Part shown: piece after piece, positions 8,692-16,381 of the stretch
Numbering within the stretch: position 1 is the stretch's first letter
Layout: each line of letters begins with the position of its first letter
From: Jidongwangia harbinensis
GTDB taxonomy: Bacteria; Actinomycetota; Actinomycetes; Mycobacteriales; Micromonosporaceae
Reading direction: 5' to 3'
NCBI RefSeq assembly: GCF_020216025.1
Contig: NZ_JAIWNC010000028.1
Location: 62,001 to 126,000, forward strand
Length of the DNA: 64,000 bases
The notes under the pieces: model-generated
Databases searched by the model: none
What the model was told of the DNA's origin: nothing
What the model saw: the letters and a program-made list of their open reading frames with translations, nothing else
Translations under genes and position numbers: made by a program

Positions 8692-9095
8692 ACACCACGA
8701 CCATTCTCGACCTGATCGCCGCCCGCGAAGCTGCCGCGTCCACCGCACGCGACGACCTGCGCCAACAGCAGGCCAAGCTCGCCGCCGAGGTCGCCGCAAT
8801 CGACGCCGAACTGGCCGACCTGGCGACCACCCGCCAGACCCTGACCAAGATCCTCGAAGACGAGGTGAGCGCATCCGAGCCGGCCGTCATCAGCGAGCCC
8901 TACCAGCAGATCCTCGCCGTATTCAGCCCCGACCGCGGCGCCCTGCGCGCGAAAGACGTCTGCCTCGCGCTGGGCATCGGCACCGAACCCAAAGACACCG
9001 AAGGCATCCGCGCCAAGCTGAAACGCCTGGTCAACCGGCAAATCCTGACCGAAAGCCAACCCGGCCTATTCACCCTCACCGAGAAACGGGCATAA
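8688..9095 (+). CDS. IS passenger protein: coiled coil plus winged-helix-like domain
   Basis: 135 residues, starting in the ATGA overlap with the transposase stop. The first ~60 residues form a clear coiled coil (REAAASTARDDLRQQQAKLA). The last ~70 residues resemble a winged helix (LRAKDVCLALGIG, then GIRAKLKRLVNRQILTES). Its position inside the element and its coupling suggest it works with the transposase, as a regulator, targeting factor or multimerisation factor; that is inference. The stop lies in the right inverted repeat. Confidence 0.75.
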   Translation: MNTTTILDLIAAREAAASTARDDLRQQQAKLAAEVAAIDAELADLATTRQTLTKILEDEVSASEPAVISEPYQQILAVFSPDRGALRAKDVCLALGIGTEPKDTEGIRAKLKRLVNRQILTESQPGLFTLTEKRA

Positions 9096-9115
9096 CCTCA
9101 CGGACCGCCCTCTCA
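9094..9115 (-). repeat. IS5-family right terminal inverted repeat
   Basis: Inverted copy of 7755-7776. Its outermost bases provide the TGA stop of the minus-strand gene at 9113-9649, so that gene may have lost its original C-terminus. Confidence 0.75.
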
Positions 9116-9649
9116 CGCGGTGGCGGGCTCGATGTCCAGGACGATCATCTTGTCCTCCCGGTAGGCGTCCAGGTCAGGCCTGTTCCAGGACTCGCCCTGC
9201 CTGATCTGGTGGAAACGGAACGTTGCGTTCGTGTCGTTGGCAGCGACGATGCAGCGCACTGGGCTGGGGGCGCTGAGCGCGTAGACCAGTCGGCTGAACT
9301 GGAGTGCGAAGGCGAAGCCGTGCAACAGCAAGGTCCGCTGGTCACCGTCCGAAATCACCGGAGCGTCATCGACGATGGCAACGTCTACCTGAACAAAGTC
9401 TTCGATGTGGAACGAGGTGTCGGCGCATTCCCAGGCTGTCAGATCGTTGAAGATCGACGGCGCGCCTTCGGCCACTCCGACCGAGTCAGCCCAGGTGAGG
9501 ACCGAGCCCCGGCGTCGGAGGCCGCAGTCTATGCGCTCTTGAAGGCCCGTCGTCAGATCGCCCGGTGCGGCCGTGTATCGCAGAGCACCAATCATCCCGA
9601 GTACCTGGGCGGCCGCGTCGTTCACCTTAAGCGTGAGCATGTCGATCAT
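9113..9649 (-). CDS. Hypothetical protein, possibly 3'-truncated by the IS element
   Basis: 178 residues from the ATG at 9649 (MIDMLTLKVNDAAAQ). The frame stays open to 9784, but that part encodes dispersed repeat copy C and is unlikely to be translated; an ATG at 9640 is also possible. No membrane segment or signal peptide is seen. Features include a conserved-looking Trp-Glu-Cys segment (LTAWECADTSFHIEDF) and LLLHGFAFALQFSRLV. The stop codon is formed by the end of the IS5-family element, so a few residues or more may have been lost. Family not recognised. Confidence 0.55.
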   Translation of the reverse strand: MIDMLTLKVNDAAAQVLGMIGALRYTAAPGDLTTGLQERIDCGLRRRGSVLTWADSVGVAEGAPSIFNDLTAWECADTSFHIEDFVQVDVAIVDDAPVISDGDQRTLLLHGFAFALQFSRLVYALSAPSPVRCIVAANDTNATFRFHQIRQGESWNRPDLDAYREDKMIVLDIEPATA

Positions 9650-9746
9650 GATCTCATCGCGCTCGGTAACGCCATGGGTATCGGCAGGCGCGACACCCTG
9701 CCCTGGGTCGACTTTCGCAGCGCTAACACCGAAGGGGGCGGCGAGT

Positions 9747-9778
9747 GCACGGATCTGCCGCCGATAATGCGCGTTGAC
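9747..9778 (+). repeat. Dispersed ~30-bp repeat, copy C
   Basis: GCACGGATCTGCCGCC followed by GATAATGCGCGTTGAC. It differs from copy B at only a few positions over ~31 bases. It lies ~100 bases upstream of the probable start at 9649. Confidence 0.7.
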
Positions 9779-9790
9779 GGACACGGTGGG

Positions 9791-10150
9791 TCAGGGACAG
9801 CTTTCACACCTGATACCAGCGCGCGTGATGTCGCCGCTGCGGACAAGCTCGCGGATCGCTGCGGTCATCACCGCGATGCCGGACTCTGGCACGATAACGT
9901 CGTCGACACCCCAGAAGTAGCTGCCATTCGCGACTTCGCCGGCATCCCGCCACACCGATAGGAGTCGTCGGACCTCCTCGACTGTCAAGATGGTCAGTGC
10001 CCAGCAGGAGCCGTCGGGCAGGTCGACGAATGCGTCGACGTTCGCCACCGATTCTTCGGTATCGGACTCTGGGTCGAGAAGGAACCGCGCCACGAACGTC
10101 GGCTCTTCGACCGTGAAGTATGGACTTGGACTGCTCACCGCCCTCATCAT
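9791..10150 (-). CDS. Hypothetical small acidic protein
   Basis: 119 residues from the ATG at 10150 (MMRAVSSPSPYFTVEEPTF). It is acidic and soluble with no signal peptide, and shows strand-rich patterns (NVDAFVDLPDGSCWALTIL, then GSYFWGVDDVIVPESG). Size and style recall the small immunity proteins found near toxin loci in actinomycetes, but no family motif is certain, so I assign no function. The next gene on this strand begins at 9649, after repeat copy C. Confidence 0.55.
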   Translation of the reverse strand: MMRAVSSPSPYFTVEEPTFVARFLLDPESDTEESVANVDAFVDLPDGSCWALTILTVEEVRRLLSVWRDAGEVANGSYFWGVDDVIVPESGIAVMTAAIRELVRSGDITRAGIRCESCP

Positions 10151-10230
10151 ACCGTGCCCTGCCCCATGTGCCCTGCACATCGGCCCACGGCCGCAGCTAT
10201 TTCATGGACGATTGCTGAAGGTGGGCCAAC

Positions 10231-10259
10231 GTGCTGATCTGCCGCTCTTGGGCGTGCTG
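10231..10259 (+). repeat. Dispersed ~30-bp repeat, copy D (divergent)
   Basis: GTGCTGATCTGCCGCTC followed by TTGGGCGTGCTGG. The most divergent of the five copies. It lies in the 10151-10584 gap, which otherwise holds copy E and no gene that I can support. Confidence 0.45.
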
Positions 10260-10478
10260 GCGTTCATCGTGGATAGTGACGCACGGTGGTGTATGGCTGC
10301 CTTTCCCACCTCCGTGAAGGACGTCGCCGCAGGTGAGAAATGGACCGAAGGGGGATGGTTTCTTTCGTCAACCGTGAGATAGTTGGCAGCACAATGCGGG
10401 TCGTTCCCGTTTGGGAGATTGAAGAAAGTCGTGTCTCGAAAACGGAGGTCGTATCCAACTAGGTAGGGGGCGCTCGAG

Positions 10479-10508
10479 GCACTGATCTGCCGCCGTCCCT
10501 GCGGCGCT
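10479..10508 (+). repeat. Dispersed ~30-bp repeat, copy E
   Basis: GCACTGATCTGCCGCCG followed by TCCCTGCGGCGCTT. The core is identical to copies A and B. It lies between the minus-strand genes ending at 10585 and starting at 10150. Confidence 0.6.
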
Positions 10509-10584
10509 TACAGCAAGTGGAGGCAGTGAACCCCACGCCAGCACTGAGGGCATCTGGGCTCGCCTATCAGCCTGAGAAGCGTGA

Positions 10585-11112
10585 TCAGGGGTCGACCGGT
10601 GGGTCGAGGGAGGCCGGTCCCTGGACGGTGCCGGGCATATATCCGGCCGGACGGCGGACAGGCAGCTGAGCGAGGCGCCTTGTCGAGCCGATGACGTGTC
10701 TCTTCGCTGAGTTGACGAAGTCCAAACGCACCTCTTCCATGACTGCGGTCACCGCGAACCAGTCGGCCTCCTCGATCACTTGGCCGCGTTCGATTCGCTC
10801 GGTCTGTTGCCAGAACACTGCGTCGACCTCGCCAGCTGCGTCAACTACGGCACCATCCGCCACTAGGCTGATCTCCGCGAGCGCGTCATTCCATGCACCC
10901 CAATCGACGTCCACTTGATGCTTCCAGTGCCTACGTATCGCGAGCTGGAGACGGGTGGACTCGACCACGATGGCGGCGCACGCATCAACTTGCCGTCCTA
11001 GCGCCCACTGTCTTTTCTGGACCTGAGCGGTGACAAGCGCGCCTAGGCTGACACCGAACAGGGCGGCGGATCCGGTGATCACTGCAGGCCACACTGATGG
11101 TTCCATCCTCAA
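10585..11112 (-). CDS. Hypothetical protein with one N-terminal membrane segment
   Basis: 175 residues. Residues ~9-30 form one hydrophobic helix (VITGSAALFGVSLGALVTAQ) followed by a charged, helical cytoplasmic-type region rich in Trp and Gln. The layout recalls small actinobacterial proteins that use a single anchor ahead of a helical domain. The start could be the TTG at 11112 (GGGAG four bases upstream) or the ATG at 11106. No partner gene is evident; the region upstream contains the hairpin at 11242. Confidence 0.6.
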   Translation of the reverse strand: MRMEPSVWPAVITGSAALFGVSLGALVTAQVQKRQWALGRQVDACAAIVVESTRLQLAIRRHWKHQVDVDWGAWNDALAEISLVADGAVVDAAGEVDAVFWQQTERIERGQVIEEADWFAVTAVMEEVRLDFVNSAKRHVIGSTRRLAQLPVRRPAGYMPGTVQGPASLDPPVDP

Positions 11113-11241
11113 TCAGCTCCCAACGACCTGAAAGATCGGCCAGCCTGCCCATGTGCGGGCCCATTTGCTGTCTTGCACTACCCAGATGGTGTCACGTCCA
11201 CCAACCAACGGAGCCAGCCGTTTCATCTGTCATTCCATGAT

Positions 11242-11290
11242 CGTCCAGCGCACTCACAGGCCGCGATTCGAGTGGCCTGTGCGCTGGACG
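11242..11290 (+). terminator. Strong hairpin followed by T-rich stretch
   Basis: Two 17-base arms (CGTCCAGCGCA + CAGGCC and their complement) pair with a 4-base bulge and an ~11-base loop, followed by TTTATT. It has the form of an intrinsic terminator reading rightward. It lies between divergent genes (starts at 11112 and 11385) with no plus-strand gene ahead of it, so it may end a small RNA or be a relic. Confidence 0.5.
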
Positions 11291-11384
11291 TTTATTGTGC
11301 CCGCGATGTTTGCCCTTCGGGCTTGCTCCTGTGTTGATGTAGGAAAACCGCTGGTCATGTCGGTGTCTCGGATACGGTGACTGT

Positions 11385-12419
11385 GTGCTGGAGCACTACG
11401 AGCGGCTGTTGTCGGCGCAGGGGTGGGACTCGGAAGCGTTGTGCTTCACCTACGCCAAGGGTCTCGATGAAGCCGCACTGATCACGGCGTTCGGCGGGGA
11501 CCCTTCAGCGACGATGCCGCAGGCGGAGTTGTTCGAGACACTGGCCGGTTTCCACTACAGCAAGGTGCCGGCAGCGCTGCTGGTCGCTGACCTGGACGGC
11601 TGGTGTCTGGGCATCGAGCCCAACGGCTACCAAGGCAGCCGGCCCGAGGTACTGCGCCGTGCCGCGGTCGGCGGCGCGGCGGTGAGCGTGTACTGGAACG
11701 TCAACGCAACCAACGCGTTTAGCTATGCGACCGGTGGCCGTACCGTCGTCGGCTTCGACATGCTGGACCCGCAGTCGCCGTATGGTGCCGACCCGCATCT
11801 CCTGGACGCGGAGATGGCCGATTTGCCGTTCGGCGGCGAGATCTTCGAGTCATACGTCGCCGGGCTGGTGCTGGCGGAGCGGGTAACCGGAGTCCGGCTG
11901 CCGGCCGACCTGCCGCAACGCGAACTCACCGGCGCTGTGCTGAAGAGGGTTCCGGAGGACCTCGTCCCAGAGCACGGGGTCGGTCACCCGGCGTTGGACG
12001 ATCCCTTCATCCAGCAGGTACTGGCCACGCCGACCGCGGATAAACTGCGGGCGATCGACGGATTCCTGGCCCAGCTTGTAGCCACGGACTCGGGTGTCAT
12101 CGAAGAGCCGGAGATTAGAGCGAGCATCGAGGCGTTCCACGACAAAGAGGTACCAGCGGACCTGCGCGACGGACTCCTAGCGGTACAGGAACGCTACCGC
12201 GCCACGCACCGCGCCACGCTGCAGCTTCCTGCGACCGATCGAGGCAACGCGCTCGAACTCCTTCACGCGGTGCAGGATGTTGTGGCGGCCCTGCTGCCTG
12301 ACCAGCGTAGGCGCGGCCGAGACACCATCAACTACCGCAGCTACCAGCTCCGAGACAGCGGCCGGAGCCTCCAAGCCTACGTGTTGCAGCAGTGCGCCGC
12401 CCGCGCGAAATACCACTGA
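11385..12419 (+). CDS. DUF6461-like protein
   Basis: 344 residues from a GTG start at 11385. The N-terminal ~180 residues match what I know of the DUF6461 pattern: CFTYAKGLDEAALITAFGGD, then DGWCLGIEPNGYQGSRPEV, VYWNVNATNAFSYATGG and LLDAEMADLPF. The C-terminal half is helical and charged, with no membrane segment. The family is widespread in actinomycetes and has no established function. It is a lone transcription unit ended by a hairpin at 12428. Confidence 0.75.
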   Translation: MLEHYERLLSAQGWDSEALCFTYAKGLDEAALITAFGGDPSATMPQAELFETLAGFHYSKVPAALLVADLDGWCLGIEPNGYQGSRPEVLRRAAVGGAAVSVYWNVNATNAFSYATGGRTVVGFDMLDPQSPYGADPHLLDAEMADLPFGGEIFESYVAGLVLAERVTGVRLPADLPQRELTGAVLKRVPEDLVPEHGVGHPALDDPFIQQVLATPTADKLRAIDGFLAQLVATDSGVIEEPEIRASIEAFHDKEVPADLRDGLLAVQERYRATHRATLQLPATDRGNALELLHAVQDVVAALLPDQRRRGRDTINYRSYQLRDSGRSLQAYVLQQCAARAKYH

Positions 12420-12427
12420 CCGGCGCC

Positions 12428-12444
12428 GCCCCGAGCGTCGGGGC
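12428..12444 (+). terminator. Stem-loop after the DUF6461-like gene
   Basis: GCCCCGA-GCG-TCGGGGC, a perfect 7-bp stem with a 3-base loop nine bases after the stop at 12419. There is no T-tract, as is common in high-GC actinomycetes. From here to 12715 I see no gene. Confidence 0.55.
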
Positions 12445-12715
12445 AGTCCGGCCCGGGGACTGACCGCGGTGCTACCCGTCGGGCGACACCCGATACAGGT
12501 GGGCGCATCGAGGACGGGCGTGGCGGCGTCGCTGTTCGGGTTGACATCGCTGCGGAACGCCCGGCCGGCGGGTCGCGAGAACCTGAGCATCCGAGTTCAC
12601 CACCGACCGGGCAGCCACGAGGCTACCTTTCGTCAGGTCCCCAATCCCGGTGACGTGGCCTCCGGTGAGCCGTCGACTACGCCACCGCCCGACTACTCAG
12701 CCCGCCGCAGGAGTA

Positions 12716-13144
12716 CTACTGCTGCCCATCCCATCGCACACAGGCCGGTCGCTGACCACGGACAACGCAGAACTCCTTCACCGCCCGCCGCACGAGTTCC
12801 AGGGGGACCTCAGACCGTCCGGGAAGGTCAGTCCAATGACCGAGGATGAAATAGTCGACGTCGTCGCGGCTGCCCGGCGAACCTACCGTCACCCAGTTGC
12901 CCCCAGCGTCCATGAACGTCAGAATGCCGACCTGCAAAGTCCGGTCGACGCCCACCAGCAATTCATGATCAGGGGAACCGGAGAGAAGGGTGTCGCGCTC
13001 CAAGGAATGAAGTTGAGCGAGATTCTCATCCTCGGGTCCCGCCAGGAGAGCGTCGATCATCGCATCGACGTCGTCCGGAGAGCGCAGCAACGCAGGCGCC
13101 TGTGCGTGCCCTCGTCGGTATCGCGCCTCAACCGTGAAGCTCAT
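12716..13144 (-). CDS. Imm1-family immunity protein (DddI-like), orphan
   Basis: 142 residues from the ATG at 13144 (MSFTVEARYRRGHAQ). The pattern is that of the Imm1 family, which in many actinobacteria neutralises deaminase-type toxins: SPDDVDAMIDALL near the N-terminus, SGSPDHELLVGVDRTLQVG, YFILGHWTDLPGRSEVPL, VRRAVKEF and the final RPACVRWDGQQ. No toxin gene is adjacent; an inactive IS3 copy lies directly upstream. It is either an orphan kept for protection against neighbours or a leftover of a lost toxin cassette. Confidence 0.82.
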   Translation of the reverse strand: MSFTVEARYRRGHAQAPALLRSPDDVDAMIDALLAGPEDENLAQLHSLERDTLLSGSPDHELLVGVDRTLQVGILTFMDAGGNWVTVGSPGSRDDVDYFILGHWTDLPGRSEVPLELVRRAVKEFCVVRGQRPACVRWDGQQ

Positions 13145-13227
13145 CAGCCAACCCGTCGCACGTCTTGGTCCCCCGCTTGTCACCTGGGCTTGACCCGTTT
13201 CGACGGACAGGCTCGATGAGTTGATCT

Positions 13228-13977
13228 TCACGCTACCTTGAGGGCAGGCAGTGGAGCGAGTCTGGTGCCGGCTTCGTAGGCGGCTGGACTGTTGTAGCCG
13301 AGGCTGGAGTGCCGGCGGCGGGTGTTGTACCAGCCCTCGATGTACTCGAATGTTGCCTGGTGGGCGGCCTTGCGGGTGGGCCATGCCTGCCGGTGGATGA
13401 GTTCGGTTTCAGGGTGGAGAAGAACGACTCAGCGACCGCGTTGTCCCAGCACTGTCCGCGCCGGCCCACGCTCAGGCGTACGCCGTGCCGCTGGGCGAGG
13501 CGGGCGTGCTGGGCGCTGATGTGCTGCCCGCGGTCGGAATGAAAAGTGAGACCGTCGGCGGGACGCCGCCGGGCGAGGGCGTCGCTCAGGGCGGCGTCGA
13601 CCAGGTCGGTTTTGAGACCCCGGCCTGCTGCGCGGCCTGCTCGCAGGCCTGATCGCCGGCCTGCTGGCCGGGATCTTCGCCTACGCCACCGGCGAACCCC
13701 ACATCTCGCGCATCCGCCGGGCGATGCGTTTGCGGCCGTGCCGCAGCCCGGCGTCGGCGAGCTCGGCATGGATGCGCGGGGCACCGTACGTGCCGTTCGA
13801 CGCGGCGTGCACCGCAATGATCTGCTCGGGCAGCTGCGCGTCGATGCGGTCCCGGGTGCTCTGCTCGCCGCGGGCGTGCTGGTAGTAGGCGGACCGGGAG
13901 ACCTTCAACAGCTCGCACGCGCGCTTGACGTTGTGCTTTCCGGCCTGCTCCGCCTCGATGAACGGGTACACGTTCAC
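13228..13977 (-). pseudogene. IS3-family OrfB transposase, deleted and frameshifted
   Basis: The N-terminal part (VKRACELLKVSRSAYYQ, TYGAPRIHAELADAG) is in frame for 98 residues. A GC-rich hairpin-like stretch near 13620-13680 then replaces the segment that should hold the first catalytic Asp. The frame resumes at KTDLVDAALSDALARRRPADG and includes FHSDRGQHISAQ and GQCWDNAVAESFFSTL. Near 13396 one missing base shifts the remainder; in the corrected frame it reads TELIHRQAWPTRKAAHQ and ends at 13228. Internal deletion and frameshift together mean the enzyme is dead. Confidence 0.85.
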
Positions 13978-14297
13978 CGGGTCTCCCTCGCGAAGAAAGC
14001 CGTGGCCCGTTTGAGGATGTCGACGTCCTGCTGCAGCCGCCGGTTCTCCGCCCGCAGCCGGGCCAGTTCCACCCGCTCATCCGATGCCAGCCCGTCCGAG
14101 CGGGTCCCGGCATCCAGCTCGGCCTGCTTGACCCAAGCCCGCACCGCAGTCTCGGTCAGGTCGAAATCCCTGGCCACTTGCCCGACGGTGCGATTGCCGC
14201 GCTGACACAACTCGACGATCTCGGCCTTGAACTCGGGCGTGAACGCCCGCCGCGGCCTCGATCGCTTCTTTCCCACGCTCTCCATAATGCTGGACAT
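13974..14297 (-). CDS. IS3-family OrfA (helix-turn-helix protein)
   Basis: 107 residues. It has the typical OrfA layout: a basic start (KKRSRPRRAFTPEFKAEIV), a helix-turn-helix (RTVGQVARDFDLTETAVRAW) and a C-terminal leucine-zipper-like coiled coil (ELARLRAENRRLQQDVDIL). It overlaps the start of orfB by 4 bases, the normal arrangement for the programmed frameshift that makes the transposase. Because orfB is broken, this copy cannot transpose itself. Confidence 0.85.
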   Translation of the reverse strand: MSSIMESVGKKRSRPRRAFTPEFKAEIVELCQRGNRTVGQVARDFDLTETAVRAWVKQAELDAGTRSDGLASDERVELARLRAENRRLQQDVDILKRATAFFARETR

Positions 14298-14349
14298 CCT
14301 CCCGGAGACCCCAGGTCTCCTGATCTTGGATGTCCGTCAAAACGGGGCA

Positions 14350-14947
14350 GGCCCAACCCAACTCCGCATAGCCAACAGCGGCCGATGCCTCACCGTCAAC
14401 AATGCCGTCACTAGGACCGCTACCCCACTCACTCAACAATCCTGCGACCACACCAGCAATGGCGCTCATGACCCACACCGACGCCAGCTGAAACCACGTA
14501 AGACCAGCCAGAGGAAGGCCCCGGCTCGGTTCGGGCGAGCCGGGCCACCGCACGGTCGTTGCCGTGGGAGCTTGCTGTGCCGGTAGTTGGCACCTGGACC
14601 GCACTGAAGAATCCAATCAGCGCGGGCGAGGCTGTCAGCACTTCGGACTCTAGGCTTCTAGCCATACGCACGATACGGCGACGATGCCGTCGAGGGCCTA
14701 CCGCCCGCTTAATGATCCCGTCGCCTTCGAGCCGCGACCGTTCCTGCCGCCGCAGAGTGCTCACCTCGTTCCCTCCAGCGTGCCGCCCTCTGGCAGGAGG
14801 GCGGACGCCGCTGACCTGCGACGGCATGGGAAACGACCAGCGGATCAAGGGAGCACCCGCACGGCGAAGGGCCGGGAGAAGCTGCGCCGGGTGACCATGG
14901 CCATGACGTCCCGCTGCGCCAGTCGGCCTCGGACAGGCTCTGCGTCA
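14350..14947 (-). other. Gap; possible membrane ORF cut by the IS3 copy
   Basis: No convincing complete gene. From 14616 leftward one minus-strand frame contains a membrane-like segment (FQLASVWVMSAIAGVVAGLL) and runs straight into the IS3 end at 14349. It may be a protein interrupted by the insertion, but the N-terminal part is unconvincing. Confidence 0.25.
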
Positions 14948-16132
14948 CTACGGGGTGAAGGCCGCGACGGTGGACGCAGCCCTTGTGTAGAGCCTGCCGC
15001 CGGCGACTATCACGCCGTAGACGGGTCCGTATGGGATGCCGGAGGCAGCGGTCTTGCCGCTGGACGGCGACAGGATCGAGAGACTGCCGTTATCGGATGT
15101 GACGTACAGCAGACCGCCGGCACGAACAAGACCCTCGGGGTCGACGACAGCGCGTGTCCAGGCCAACTTCCCGGTCTTGGCCTGGTATGCGTTGACCCGC
15201 CCGGCTGAAGCCACGTAGACCCGGTTCGCGTCGGCGGCCAGGTCACCCGTCTCTCTCTTGACCGTCCAGAGCACCTTGCCGTTCTTCGCGTCGAGCGCGC
15301 TCAGGCCAAGCGAGCTGGTCAGATACCACCGATCTCCTGCGGGACTGGCAGCGCTCGGCGTCCAACCCGACCCGAGGGTATACAGCAACGCGCCCGTCTT
15401 GGCGGACGCGACGAAGTCAGACCGCCAGTCAGTCGGCCTCAGCAAGACACGGCCGCTCGCGGAAACCGGCCCAGCGAGAACCGTGTTGTCATAGCTCCAC
15501 ACCTGCACGCCGTCGGAAGCGCGGATACCGATGACACCGTGTTCAAAGCCGTCACAGGTGCCGCAGTATCCCGAGGTAATCACCACGCCGGCATCAGCGA
15601 CGACCGTGTCGACCATCCAGCTTCCGCTGTGGCGCCAGCGCTGCGTCCCGGTCCGCACGTCCAGGGCAGTGACGTACCCGTCGTAGTTGCTGTTGGAGTA
15701 ACAGTTCGTGTCGGTCACCAGAAGAAGACCGCCGACAACGACAAGCTCCGCGCTGATATAGCTGAAGGAGGTGTTACTCCACAGACGGGCACCGGTCTTG
15801 ACGTCAAACGCCGCCACCCCGGCTCCGCTGATCATGAACATTCGTCCATCGACCACTCGGGTTGAACCCGGGCTTGCACTGCACCCCGGCTCACCATCCT
15901 CCGCGGTGACAGACCACCGAAGCTTCAGCTTCTTGATCGTGCTGGTGTTGATCACCGATTCCTGCGGGTTGTAGTAGGTGTGGCCGGGCCCGTATCCGGC
16001 CTGCGCCCACTGCGATGGCGGCGTAGCCGCCGCGGCCGGCGTGACCGGCGTTACGTTGGCCGCTGCGAGGACGGCCGCGGCGGCCATCACCAGGGCTGTT
16101 CGCCGGCCGCAGCGTTGTTGACTGTTCGACAT
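14948..16132 (-). CDS. Secreted PQQ-like beta-propeller protein
   Basis: 394 residues. An Arg-containing Sec-type signal peptide (RRTALVMAAAAVLAAANV, cleavage near AAAA) is followed by about seven repeats of the PQQ/pyrrolo-quinoline-quinone-like outer-strand type: the recurring pattern V.ALD.KTG...W (AFDVKTGARLW, ALDVRTGTQRW, ALDAKNGKVLW, AYQAKTGKLAW). Such propellers form extracellular binding scaffolds. No quinoprotein catalytic residues are evident, so an enzyme role is not supported. It stands alone. Confidence 0.82.
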   Translation of the reverse strand: MSNSQQRCGRRTALVMAAAAVLAAANVTPVTPAAAATPPSQWAQAGYGPGHTYYNPQESVINTSTIKKLKLRWSVTAEDGEPGCSASPGSTRVVDGRMFMISGAGVAAFDVKTGARLWSNTSFSYISAELVVVGGLLLVTDTNCYSNSNYDGYVTALDVRTGTQRWRHSGSWMVDTVVADAGVVITSGYCGTCDGFEHGVIGIRASDGVQVWSYDNTVLAGPVSASGRVLLRPTDWRSDFVASAKTGALLYTLGSGWTPSAASPAGDRWYLTSSLGLSALDAKNGKVLWTVKRETGDLAADANRVYVASAGRVNAYQAKTGKLAWTRAVVDPEGLVRAGGLLYVTSDNGSLSILSPSSGKTAASGIPYGPVYGVIVAGGRLYTRAASTVAAFTP

Positions 16133-16381
16133 GTGTCCCCCGTCGTAGACCTGTGGGAAGAATCGTCACGCCTGTAGGCGGAACCCGGTGGGCAGACACA
16201 GCGGCTGCAAGGACAAATGACCGAACGGGCGAACTCGCGCGTGGACCACCAGCATGGGTCCGTGCCGCGGGCCTTCCGAGCAGTTCTGGCACTGCGTAAC
16301 CGCACCGCCGATACCTAGCTCGTCTCCCCCGCTGAGTCGCTTGGGATGGCTGTACTGGCGACGATGCCGTCGTCACCATAT

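Larger units (their letters stand above)
7755..9115 (+). mobile_element. IS5-family insertion sequence with passenger gene
   Basis: About 1.36 kb bounded by imperfect 22-bp terminal inverted repeats: left 7755-7776 (TGAGAGGGCGGTTTGTGAGC), right 9094-9115 on the opposite strand (TGAGAGGGCGGTCCGTGAGG), 19 of 22 matching. It carries a full-length single-frame transposase and a second gene joined by an ATGA overlap. I could not define a target-site duplication. The element interrupts a SnoaL-like gene on the left, and on the right supplies the stop codon of the gene ending at 9113. Confidence 0.8.
13191..14349 (-). mobile_element. Inactive IS3-family insertion sequence
   Basis: About 1.16 kb bounded by 19-bp inverted repeats with two mismatches: TGACCCGTTTCGACGGACA at 13191-13209 and TGCCCCGTTTTGACGGACA at 14331-14349 on the other strand. 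Both ends have the TG...CA form usual for IS3. orfA is intact and orfB carries an internal deletion plus a frameshift. No clear target duplication was found. Confidence 0.75.

Noticed and set aside
9650..9784. Longer start for the gene ending at 9113
   Set aside because: The extra codons translate dispersed repeat copy C, which also occurs in non-coding DNA elsewhere.
14077..14616. A 179-residue protein on the minus strand spanning the IS3 end
   Set aside because: Half of it lies inside the IS3 element in the wrong frame for orfA; only the outside part may be a relic.
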